Positions 55,501-64,000 of a DNA stretch of 64,000 bases are shown piece after piece (the first letter of the stretch is position 1; each line of letters begins with the position of its first letter). The stretch is taken from the NCBI RefSeq assembly GCF_037392515.1, contig NC_090288.1, positions 3,651,501-3,715,500 on the forward strand. The letters run 5' to 3'. The notes below the pieces were generated by a model, which had not been told where the DNA came from, made no database searches, and was given only the letters and a program-made list of their open reading frames with translations. The DNA comes from Haliotis asinina. Taxonomy: Eukaryota; Mollusca; Gastropoda; Lepetellida; Haliotidae. The position numbers and the translations under genes are program-made.

Positions 55501-58500
55501 CATCGACAGATGAGGAGAGAAGGACAAGGGAGGTTGGAGTGGTGGATTGAGGCAGACACACATTGACAGATGAAGAGAGAAGTGCAAGTCAGGTAAATTG
55601 TGGTGGATGGAGGCAGAGACACATTGACGGGTGGGTAGGCGAGGACAAGGGAGGTAAGTAGTGGTGTATTGGGGCAGACAGACATTGACAGATGGAAAGA
55701 CAAGTGCAGGGGAGGTAAGTAGTGATGGACTGAGGCAGATATACATTGACAGATGGAAAGACAAAGGCAAGGGAGGTAAGGAGTGGTGGATTGAGGCAAA
55801 CACACATTAACAGATGGAAAGACAAGCTAGGGCAAAGGAGGTAAGTGGTGGTGGACTGAGGCAGACACACATTGACAGATGAAGAGAGAAGTGCAAGTCA
55901 GGTAAATTGTGGTGGATGGAGGCAGAGACACATTGACGGGTGGGTAGGCGAGGACAAGGGAGGTAAGTAGTGGTGTATTGGGGCAGACAGACATTGACAG
56001 ATGGAAAGACAAGTGCAGGGGAGGTAAGTAGTGATGGACTGAGGCAGATATACATTGACAGATGGAAAGACAAAGGCAAGGGAGGTAAGGAGTGGTGGAT
56101 TGAGGCAAACACACATTAACAGATGGAAAGACAAGCTAGGGCAAAGGAGGTAAGTGGTGGTGGACTGGGGCAGACACACATTGACAGATGAAGAGAGAAG
56201 GACAAGGGAGGTAAGTAGTGGTGGATTGAGGCAGACACACATTGACAGATGAGGAGAGAAAGGCAAGGGTCGTAAGGAGTGGCGGACTGAGGCAGACACA
56301 CATTGACATACGGGGAGAGAAGTGCCAGGGAGGTAAAGAGTGGCGGACTGAGGCAGACACACATTGACAAATGGGGAGAGAAGTGCAAGGGAGGTAAGTA
56401 GAGGTGGACTGAGGCAGACACACATTGACAGAGGGAAAGACAAGTGCAAGTCAGGTAAGTAGAGGTGGATGGAGGCTGAGAGACATTGACAGATGAAGAG
56501 AGAATTGCAAGGGAGGTAAAGGGTGGTGGATTGAGGCAGGGACAGGGACACACTGACAGAAAGACAGGGAGGTAAGTAGAGGTGGATTCAGGCAGACATA
56601 CATTGACAGATGGAAAGACAAGGGCAAAGGAGGTAAGTAGAGGTGGATTGAGGCAGAGACACATTGACAGATGAAGAGAGAAGTGTAAGTCAGGTAAGTA
56701 GTGGTGGATGGAGGCTGAGACACATTGACAGATATAAAGACAAGGGCAAGGGAGAAAAGTAGTGGTGGATTTAGGCAAACACACATTAACAGATGGAAAG
56801 ACAAGCTAGCGCAAAGGAGGTAAGTAGTGGTGGATGGAGGGAGACACACATTGACAGATGAAGAGAGAAGGGCAAGGGAGGTAAGTAAAGGTGGATTGAG
56901 ACAGACACATTGGCAAATGGAAAGACACGCTAGGGCAAAGGAGGTAAGTAGAAGTGGATTGAGGCAGACATATACTGACAGATGGAAAGACAAGGATAAG
57001 GGAGGTAAGTAGAGGTGACTGAGGCAGACGCACATTGATAGATGGAAAGACAAGTGCAAGTCAGGTAAGTAGAGGTGGATGGAGGCTGAGAAACATTGAC
57101 AGATGAAGAGAGAAGTGCACGGGAGGTTGGAGTGGTGGACTGAGGCAGACACGCATTGACAAATGGAAAGACAAGAGCAAGGGAGGTAAGTAGAGGTGGA
57201 TTGAGGCAGAGACACATTGACAAATGAAGAGAGAATTGCAAGGGAAGTAAGGAGTGATGGGCTGAGACAGACACACACTGACAGATGAAGAGAGAAGTGC
57301 AAAGGAGGTAAAGATTGGCGGACTGAGGCAGACACACATTGACAAATGGGGAGAGAAGTACAAGGGAGGTAAGGAGTGGTGGAATGAGGCAGACACACAT
57401 TGATAGATGAGGAGGCGAGGGCAAGGGAGGTAAGTAGAGGTGGATTGAGGCAGACACACATTGACAGATGAGGAGAGAAGAGCAAGGGGTGTAAGGAGTG
57501 GTGGACTCAGGCAGACATACATTGACAGATGTGGGGAGAAGGGCAAAAGAGGTAAGGAGTGGTGGACTGAGGCAGAGACACTTTGACAGATGGGGAGGTA
57601 AGGGCAAGGGAAATACATAGTACTGCACGGAGACACTTGAGAAATGGAGAGAAAGTAGGAGAGCTGGAAAAGGGACAATGAGAACTGAGCAGAGACTGCT
57701 AGATTGAGAGAGAATAAATACAGAAGGAAGGTGAAACATTCAGACAAACTAGACATGGAGGGAGACATACACAAACATGCACACATACACGAACCTACAT
57801 TGACCAGGTGCCTGGAAGAGCCACTGACCTTCACCCTGCAGATCATAGTAGACGTAGGTCCTATCCACGACATTCACGGCTAAGACACAGTACATGCCAA
57901 GGTCCTTGTCCGTCTCCACCTTCACGTCAAACACAGCAGTAACACTGCCTACTCTTCCCGGGGCACCTGAAACAATCATGCGAAACTTGGTCCACAAAAA
58001 CGAGACTTACAGACTGATCCTAACGCGGATACGGACTCTGTGACATCAGTAACATGGTATTTAGAAAATATGCTACAAATTAATACTGATGAAAATAGAA
58101 TTTTATCTTCATCAAGTTGTTATAAGTTATGTATTTAAAACTTAGATGCTGCCAAACCCGCGAACATGGGTCTCTATCGAAGAGATCCTTGGATACTCTT
58201 TGTACCTTGCCTCAACAGAATATTTTCACTTACTGGTGGTCACGTATGGCAAGTCGTTTTCACATTTGTCAAGAAACTAAACATATCTTCAATTGGTTTA
58301 AATATATCTGTATTCTATCTAAACAAATTTGTATTAATAATGTTTTGCTTAATTTCTGATATCCACATTAAAATTACTGATATCTTAACAGGACATATTG
58401 GTGATACTTCTAATCACTCACTTCACTGTACATATCGTCCCCTACTTTCCTCTTTACAATGGGGTGACAGGGTAGCCTTGTAGTTACAGTGCTCGCTTGT

Positions 58501-59009
58501 CACGCCAAAGGCCAGGGTTCGATTCCCCACATAGGTATAATGTAAAGGCCATTTCTGGTGTTCTCCGCCGTGATATTGCTGGAATATTGGAATAATCACT
58601 CAACAAGTGTACAAGAGGCAGGGTGTCCCACCAACCTTGGTCAGTTTTGTCCTCTTTTTCCTCTGACACAGCTCCCCACCCAGGCCCTCCCATCTTTAAC
58701 GGCACCAAGGCTGACTTGCACGAAGCGATCGTAGCGCTACAATAACTCCCATTTTTCAGCATAGGCTTAAAACAGTCCTAGCGCTAAGATTGCTTTGTGC
58801 AAGTGGGCCCAGGGCGAAGTTCTACCTACCTTGAAACGCTGTATCCACGACGACATTGTCAACAGGGGTCAGAGCTCCCTCTTCAATCTTCCACAAGCTG
58901 ACCTCTGGTAGTGGGTCGCCGGAGAAGGTGACCTCCAATCTGGCTGCTTCACCTCTCGAGGTTCTCAAGGTCGGGGTGAAGGGGACTCCCACTATCCTTT
59001 TCGGTCCAG
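52440..59009 (-). CDS. Ig-superfamily receptor, gene B (3' six exons; 5' part outside window)
   Basis: Tandem paralogue of gene A in the same orientation. Exons in transcript order: 59009-58830, 57966-57835, 54272-54165, 53611-53581, 52909-52797, 52561-52440. Phases are consistent throughout and all introns are GT-AG. It encodes the split Ig domain, a transmembrane segment and a tail with PYAST, HYQEL, GYLLP and PIYDHI tyrosine motifs, ending QRQ-stop. No signal peptide, V-like or C2 exon was found between 59010 and 64000, so these probably lie beyond the right edge; loss is the alternative. The final motif has Pro where the strict ITIM wants S/I/V/L, so signalling may differ from gene A. Confidence 0.82.
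52797..52909 (-). CDS. gene B: tail exon with HYQELPSP
   Basis: 113 bases, entry phase 2, exit phase 1. TPSGMDPNHYQELPSPKNLK then GGYLLPEGDRPG. Confidence 0.82.
53269..53393 (-). mobile_element. SINE-A
   Basis: Reverse copy with tail truncated; CTCGAACCCGGGTCTTCC and GAGCTACCCG seen. Gene B intron. Confidence 0.8.
53581..53611 (-). CDS. gene B: 31-nt tail microexon
   Basis: Acceptor CTTTACAG, donor GTTTGT (weak). Encodes (D)LEFPYASTV. Length, phases and PYAST core are the same as in gene A. Confidence 0.78.
53812..54050. repeat. degenerate 40-50 bp tandem repeat
   Basis: GGATATGTCATTCATTAATTC and TTGCCTGACAAAGG-like segments recur about five times. Gene B intron between microexon and TM exon. 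Confidence 0.65.
54165..54272 (-). CDS. gene B: transmembrane exon
   Basis: 108 bases, phase 1 at both ends, same length as gene A exon 6. Gly/Ala-rich hydrophobic helix followed by QYRKIKR. Confidence 0.85.
54370..55140. repeat. 26-bp degenerate minisatellite
   Basis: Unit like TGCTATGACGTACCTCCATT GGGATA with many variants. Starts about 100 bases upstream of the gene B TM exon in genome order. Confidence 0.85.
55480..57615. repeat. 61-bp minisatellite, about 35 copies
   Basis: Unit contains GAGGCAGACACACATTGACA, GATGGAAAGACAAG and GGGAGGTAAGTAG. Includes an exact higher-order duplication with a 309-bp step (55562 and 55871). It fills the gene B intron between TM exon and split-Ig exon 2, ending about 220 bases short of the latter. 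Long minus-strand open frames here arise because the unit lacks stops in that orientation. Confidence 0.95.
57835..57966 (-). CDS. gene B: second half of split Ig domain
   Basis: 132 bases, phase 1 at both ends. FDVKVETDKDLGMYCVLAVN matches gene A exon 5, with the F-strand Cys kept. Confidence 0.87.
58461..58600 (+). mobile_element. SINE-A
   Basis: GGGGTGACAGGGTAGCCTTG head, GGTTCGATTCC B-box, tail truncated. Gene B intron. Confidence 0.82.
58700..58812. mobile_element. foldback element, type 3
   Basis: CTTGCACGAAGCGATCGTAGC is mirrored by GCTAAGATTGCTTTGTGCAAG; ends about 110 bases apart. Abuts the donor side of the gene B split-Ig exon. Confidence 0.5.
58830..59009 (-). CDS. gene B: first half of split Ig domain
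   Basis: 180 bases, phase 1 at both ends, acceptor TTTGTAG and donor GTAGGT. AARLEVTFSGDPLPEVSLWK matches gene A exon 4. Both the B-strand Cys and one of the two Trp are replaced (Val, Leu). Confidence 0.87.
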
Positions 59010-59889
59010 CTACAAAACATGTGCAACAACTTTTGTCCATAATCACATGAAATAGTTGTTGAAACAGACTTCATTGAACACTCCAACCTTTAACATACAC
59101 ATGAACAACCTTCAAACAGTGATGATACAAGGTATCAGGTGTCCTGCCAGTGATACCTGTCAACAAGCACATGAAGAGGTAAGTTAAATAGCAGGTGGGT
59201 AATTGAAATCTTAAAACCAGAAATGTAGTTCACAATTCTTCTCTAAATGCTATTGAAAGTTATGGCCTAAAAGAGAATACTGGAAACTGTTTTAACTGAC
59301 TGAGTTCAAGATAAAGTCATCAGAAATATGTATGCCAAATTTAATGCCAAAATATCATCATAATTTAATCCGTTTCTGGTATCTCAGCTTCGACTATTTA
59401 TCCACTAGTAACTTCGGCAACTCACGTGACCTTTTACAATTGTGACGTCATATGTGACATAGTTCAGCCATAATTCGTCAGACCATTCGCTTCAGTAATG
59501 CATACCCTCTTGTCCCGTCTGTCTATATTACATTTTACAACTTCAAAATTTACTGACAGTAGTATTTTTGAACATTGATAAAATCAAAAGTCCGATTGTG
59601 ATTGAATAGGCAATTAAATCGTAGGCATCATACTTGCTATTTGTCCGTATTGTGTTCCTTGAAAGTTGTTCTGTATTGTCAGTCGTGATTTTATTTTATG
59701 GTTAGCATCTGACAACATAACTATACTATGAAATAAAGAAACTGTAAATTATTTAATGTCATTTCATAATGCAAACAATAATGTGATTTGTTGTGTTTTC
59801 CGTAATGAATGTGTGCCTACTGACAGGGTAATGTCTGTATGACTTTACACTGGGTATTGTGACACGCCCTTGACGAGATGTAGTGTCAG

Positions 59890-60010
59890 ATGTCAGTTCA
59901 CAAATCCAGTATCTTGTATGTCCACCACTGGCGTTGATACAGACAACGACGACGTATAGACGGTTGGAGAAAGATTGGAGAATTTTGTTCCATGTCGTTT
60001 TATAATGCGT
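59890..60010 (-). pseudogene. fragment of Tc1-like transposase C-terminus
   Basis: Minus frame reads WNKILQSFSNR then VVVCINASGGHTRYW, which resembles the conserved end (RGGHTRY) of Tc1-like transposases such as the copy at 39.6 kb. No catalytic domain recognised upstream (60010-60200). Confidence 0.45.
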
Positions 60011-60477
60011 TGCCTCATACTTTCCAAGTATTTGTTACAAATAAATTCTGACCTGAAATGCAGGTCATAGCGGTTAAAAGGACCCAATCTCAACTTCTGT
60101 TTCCGTGAGATGTAATGGGATTTGGATTTGGCGGGATATTGGAGACTGTTGCACAAATGATTTTGTAGCCACATAAATGCAGCTTTGTGAGGTTGTGAAT
60201 GACAGGATCTTATAAAAAGGAGACTACAGACTGTGAGGAATGGTAATATGAGCCTTCGCTTCGTGCATTCAAATCAGCTTAGCAGAGGAATGATCTTGGA
60301 ACGATTAAAAGCCTCTTGTCGAGGCTGACTCACTGACCGCTCTGCAAGAATGCTTGACTTCGGAAAGGATTTCATACATTTCACCATTCCAGTGAAACAC
60401 GCAGAGTTAAATTTATTGGGGAGAAGCGGAATTTTAAACCAGGAAAACGTTATACGTCTTCCTCTACTTTTGCACAA

Positions 60478-60640
60478 AGGGCGGTGGGGGCGCTTAGTGT
60501 TTAAAACGTTCCCTCGTCACTCCAAAGACTCGGGTTCGACTCTCCACATGGGAACAAAGTTTGACGCCGATTTTCGGTGTCTGCCGCTGCGATATTGCTG
60601 GAACACTGCTGAAACCGTCGTGAAGACATATTTCTCAGCG
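60478..60640 (+). mobile_element. SINE-A, diverged
   Basis: GGGCGGTGGGGGCGCTTAGT head and GGTTCGACTCTCC B-box; the tail end is poorly conserved. Confidence 0.72.
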
Positions 60641-60736
60641 CAACGAATGACGGTGCGTCAAAATCCACCCTTGCGTCACAGAATGGAGCTGTTGGGCACT
60701 GGATAAGTAGGGAATGATGTTCACTGCGTGCCAGGA

Positions 60737-60868
60737 ACATGAAGTGACGCAACGTCGCTCTCACGTACACGAGTGACGTACACGAGTGACGCAACGTCTC
60801 TGTCACGTACACAAGAGACGCAATGTCGTAGTCACGTGCACGAGTGACGTAACGTCTTTGCCACGTAT
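60737..60868. repeat. 29-bp minisatellite, block 1
   Basis: CACGTACACGAGTGACGTAA CGTCGTAGT-type units, about four to five copies. Confidence 0.85.
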
Positions 60869-61687
60869 CAGGTTAGTTTAATATATCTCTGCATATTTAT
60901 ATCATTGCACTTATATGTTGTGATACGTTAAATATGTTCTATTAAAGTAAACTAGGCGTTTGATATTGTCTAAATGTCATCCATTATCTATAAACATAAA
61001 TATGCTAAACCAGGCTTAGCAGTTGTAATGTTTTTTTGTAATTACTATCAACTTTCTACATCTTTACTCTGCGTGTATGAGAATGTGAATAGTCATATTT
61101 TAATTCTGTTGTTTAGGTATGTGTATACAATATGTGCAAATAACATTTCACAAAGAACATAAATTGTAAAGCATGTTAGTTTTGAGAGTAATTATATTTT
61201 CTTCAGATATATTCTGGATACAGTGTGTTGCCGTGCTGTGTCGTCACCCCAGTCTCACCCACAGGGTAGCCTCATTGTTTGAATAATTCATTTCAGATTT
61301 GTACTATTATCCTATGTATTCCATTAACTATATCCAATACATTAACAATTGTAATATAGATCAGTTACCATCCAACCCATGTATTATATAAACATCAATT
61401 TGTAAACATGTTCATAACCTTGTTTAAATTTGAATATTTATTCATATATGTCTTGTTATATACTTGACAAGATAAGTTGTAACATTATCGTGTATTTTAT
61501 GTTATCTTGTCTGTTTATAGCTACTAGTAATAAGTATTGCACATTGGTGATTTGATGTACTATTTATTGCATCATTATTTCTGTAAATGTTTCAGGGTTA
61601 CTTATCGACAACAAAATAAACATTCCTCGACCAGTAGCTCACACCCGTAGCGTGTTTGTCCTTTGTACATTCACTGCCCTGATACAT
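60866..61687. mobile_element. possible insertion splitting the 29-bp minisatellite
   Basis: About 820 AT-rich bases between two blocks of the same minisatellite, with GTATCAGG at the left end and CCTGATAC at the right. An AATAAA lies near 61615. Possibly LTR-derived or a non-autonomous DNA element; no coding capacity. Confidence 0.4.
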
Positions 61688-61795
61688 TTGTCACGTACAC
61701 GAGTGACGTAACGTCGTAGTCACGTACACGAGTGACGTAACGTCGTAGTCACGTACACGAGTGATTCAACGTCGTTGTCACGTACATGAGTGAAC
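61686..61795. repeat. 29-bp minisatellite, block 2
   Basis: Same unit as block 1, about four copies. Confidence 0.88.
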
Positions 61796-63374
61796 CTAGA
61801 TCAGATATAGATTTTCCAAAATGGGGGCTTCAGGTTCGTCGAAGGCATTTATATGTGTTCCTTTATGGTGTGACACTCTCTGACTCTTTACGTCATTAAA
61901 TATCTCAATGTTTTCGCGTAAAGAGTAAGGATTATACAATAGACGCAGAAAATCCACGCTCTATGTTATAGGTTACCACAAAACAACTTTAGACTTGGAA
62001 AACTAGGTGGCTGCTGCGTACTTCCATTGATGTTTGTACAGCACAAGGAAGGTATTTGATAAGTAGGTCGAAGGAAATGGAATTTACGTCTCTGTTGTAG
62101 CACACAAAACACATATGTACACATGTATATTCATCAGAAATATCACCGCAGAAGCAGACTGACCTTTAACGCTGTAGTGCTGTATATCCTAAAATATACT
62201 GGTGAACAAAAGAAACTATACATCTGATGTTTCGGGATTATTTTGCACAAATTAACGTAAATACTTTGTAATGTATGCTGACTGTGGCCTACAGTAGGCA
62301 AACCTCTGTTCAAAGCATTTACGCTGGTTATGTTTTTTTTGTAGCTATCGTACAGATACCGAATGCGGACGCTAAATTTGAATTTAAGCAAACAGCGAGA
62401 GCGTCGTGTCTTACAAATCAACAACACGAGGTGGCCTTGGTTCGGCTTAAAAAAAATACGGTCTGTTTTTCCAGCCATTCAAGGAAGAATAGCCTTTTTA
62501 AAGCGATGTTATCATTACCCCAGATAACACCAGCTGCCTGTGAGGCGCTAGAAGGTTAACTGTCACATGACATTTCTCATCGGGTACCCATTCTCTGCAG
62601 GTTGAAGAGGCAATTTTGAACAAAATCACCTGCCTAAAATGAGACCACATATATCGCATGTTCTTCTGTGTGGGGCAGGACTGCAGTCCTAGAGACTCTC
62701 AGGACTCAAGCTGCCAAACACAGTCACCCATCCAAGGATTATCCGCTCTCAACGTTGCTTTGTTTCAACTGTTCAGTGGTTTAATATTGGAGAATCCGTA
62801 GAAGCAGTTGAACGACTCCTGGAATCGGGACCCGTGTACAACTGTAAGGTACAGCTGGCAAATCTGACTGGTTTTCATCCATGGTGACTATTTTTTGCGG
62901 TTTGATTCATGAGAGGTAGGATACTCAGCTACCTGGTGGCTGGAACTAGCGACTTGAAACTTGACACCAAGAAAGTACAATTGTAACAGACATCTGATAG
63001 ATCGCTTGATTCAGTACATGTTAGAGCGTTCAATAATTATGAATATGAAAAGTTACAAGTGGATTTAAACTCCCATGATATAGGTACTGTGAAATATGTT
63101 CTGCTCGTGTACACACGAGACACCCCACTCAGCGCCATAACGTCGGAAGTGCACATCTACACCCATTCAAGCCATTTAATTATAACACACCTATTCAAAT
63201 TGCCAAATTGTAAAATGTGGCCAGTAAAACCTAGATTACACACTGAAAGTGAATCTCTAGTGAGGTCAAGTTTGGAATTCTCTCATCAAAGCATATGTTA
63301 AATATATGCGCATCGTCATGCAAATTAAAATCACTTAACGACCTGACGAAAGTATAACCTCAAAACGTTCATCA

Positions 63375-63560
63375 AGACTTAATGACGTAACAACAATGGT
63401 GTGACTCACCAAAATGCTGTGACTTAACAACAACGGTGTGAGTTAAACAAGAAAGTTGGCATGACTCAACAGCATGACTTAACATGACTTAACAATAGTG
63501 GTGTAACTCAACAGAAACTGTGTTACTTAACAAGAATAGGGTGAGTGAACAACAGTAGGC
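63375..63560. repeat. degenerate GTGACTTAACAA repeat
   Basis: GGTGTGACTCA/AACAACA motifs repeated about eight times. Confidence 0.65.
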
Positions 63561-63584
63561 TGCTCTGAAGCCGATTCCTTGTCT

Positions 63585-63875
63585 TTGTTGACTAACACCT
63601 CACTCAACAATATTCCCGTTATTTGCCGGCGGTCTATAAATGATGGAGTCTAGTTTGTCTGTTTTATCTTGTTTAACGACGCATTCAGCGATATTCCAGC
63701 TGTGCAACAGCGGCCCATACATAATCCATTTTGGAATAAACATGAGCATCGATCTACGTGAAAAGCACATGATGACATATGTTAACCTTGTCAGCGAGCC
63801 TGACCATCTGATCCCGTTAGTCGCCTCTTACGACAAGCATGTGTTCCTGAAGATCTTCACGGGTTCTTTAGATGA
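63585..63875 (-). mobile_element. SINE-B, partial copy followed by full copy
   Basis: A tail fragment (63590-63645) is followed by a nearly complete reverse copy (63665-63875) ending ACGACAAGCATGTGTTCCTG. Confidence 0.75.
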
Positions 63876-64000
63876 GAAAGGGCAGCTACGTGCAATGGAT
63901 GTACGCTTCGGGATCATTGCACTTATTAAAAGAGGTGCATGCCTTGAACGTGAGTTTACTTGTGTCTCTTTCTCTAACTGTGACAAACAAACAAACAAAC

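Larger units (their letters stand above)
59010..64000. other. gene B upstream intron or spacer
   Basis: No further Ig, signal-peptide or other coding exon was found on the minus strand. The stretch 61800-63370 shows no feature I can support. Confidence 0.5.

Noticed and set aside
55392-57873. Long minus-strand open frames (up to 344 codons) reading repeated CQCVSASIHHYLPPL-like peptide
   Set aside because: All three minus frames are open with the same peptide shifted by frame, because the 61-bp minisatellite lacks stops in that orientation. They run into real gene B exons only by accident.

Overview
The window is animal nuclear DNA. Genes are split by GT-AG introns, intergenic DNA is AT-rich, and short dispersed repeats, microsatellites and minisatellites are dense. 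The commonest repeat is a tRNA-headed SINE (A-box like TAGCCTAGTGGTTAAAGCG, B-box GGTTCGATTCC, tail GCGGCGTAAAACTAAACTC followed by CACT repeats). From memory this type is common in gastropods, particularly abalones (Haliotis), so a vetigastropod mollusc is the best guess; this is inference, not proof.

Left half (+ strand): an alpha-tubulin gene. Seven coding exons between 23888 and 28933 read without interruption through the whole protein. The initiator ATG sits on its own mini-exon, most likely at 4587-4589, in a CpG-rich block with a palindromic CRE. The first intron would then be about 19 kb. It carries a Tc1/mariner transposon (16292-17588) with an open 326-codon transposase whose second catalytic Asp reads as Asn. 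It also holds a 31-bp minisatellite, a 120-bp CA tract, SINEs, a near-perfect hairpin and an isolated promoter-like block with three CACGTG E-boxes spaced exactly 14 bp apart in front of a TATA box.

Right half (- strand): two tandem paralogous genes for immunoglobulin-superfamily receptors that I could assemble exon by exon. Gene A (47664 down to 31989) is complete: nine coding exons, 450 codons, with signal peptide, V-like Ig, C2/I-set Ig, an Ig split over two exons, a transmembrane segment and a tyrosine-rich tail ending in an SIYDHI motif that fits the ITIM pattern. Gene B (59009 down to 52440) has the same last six exons, including a 31-nt microexon, and continues beyond the right edge. 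Exon lengths, intron phases and tail motifs match between them. I recognise no named family. This pair is the best candidate in the window for an undescribed system.

The introns and spacers of the Ig locus hold minisatellites (31, 61, 26, 33, 36 and 29 bp units), many SINEs, a degraded Tc1-like element, a long-TIR MITE, short foldback elements and possible LTR-derived fragments. The long open frames on the minus strand at 55.4-57.9 kb come from the 61-bp minisatellite and are not genes.
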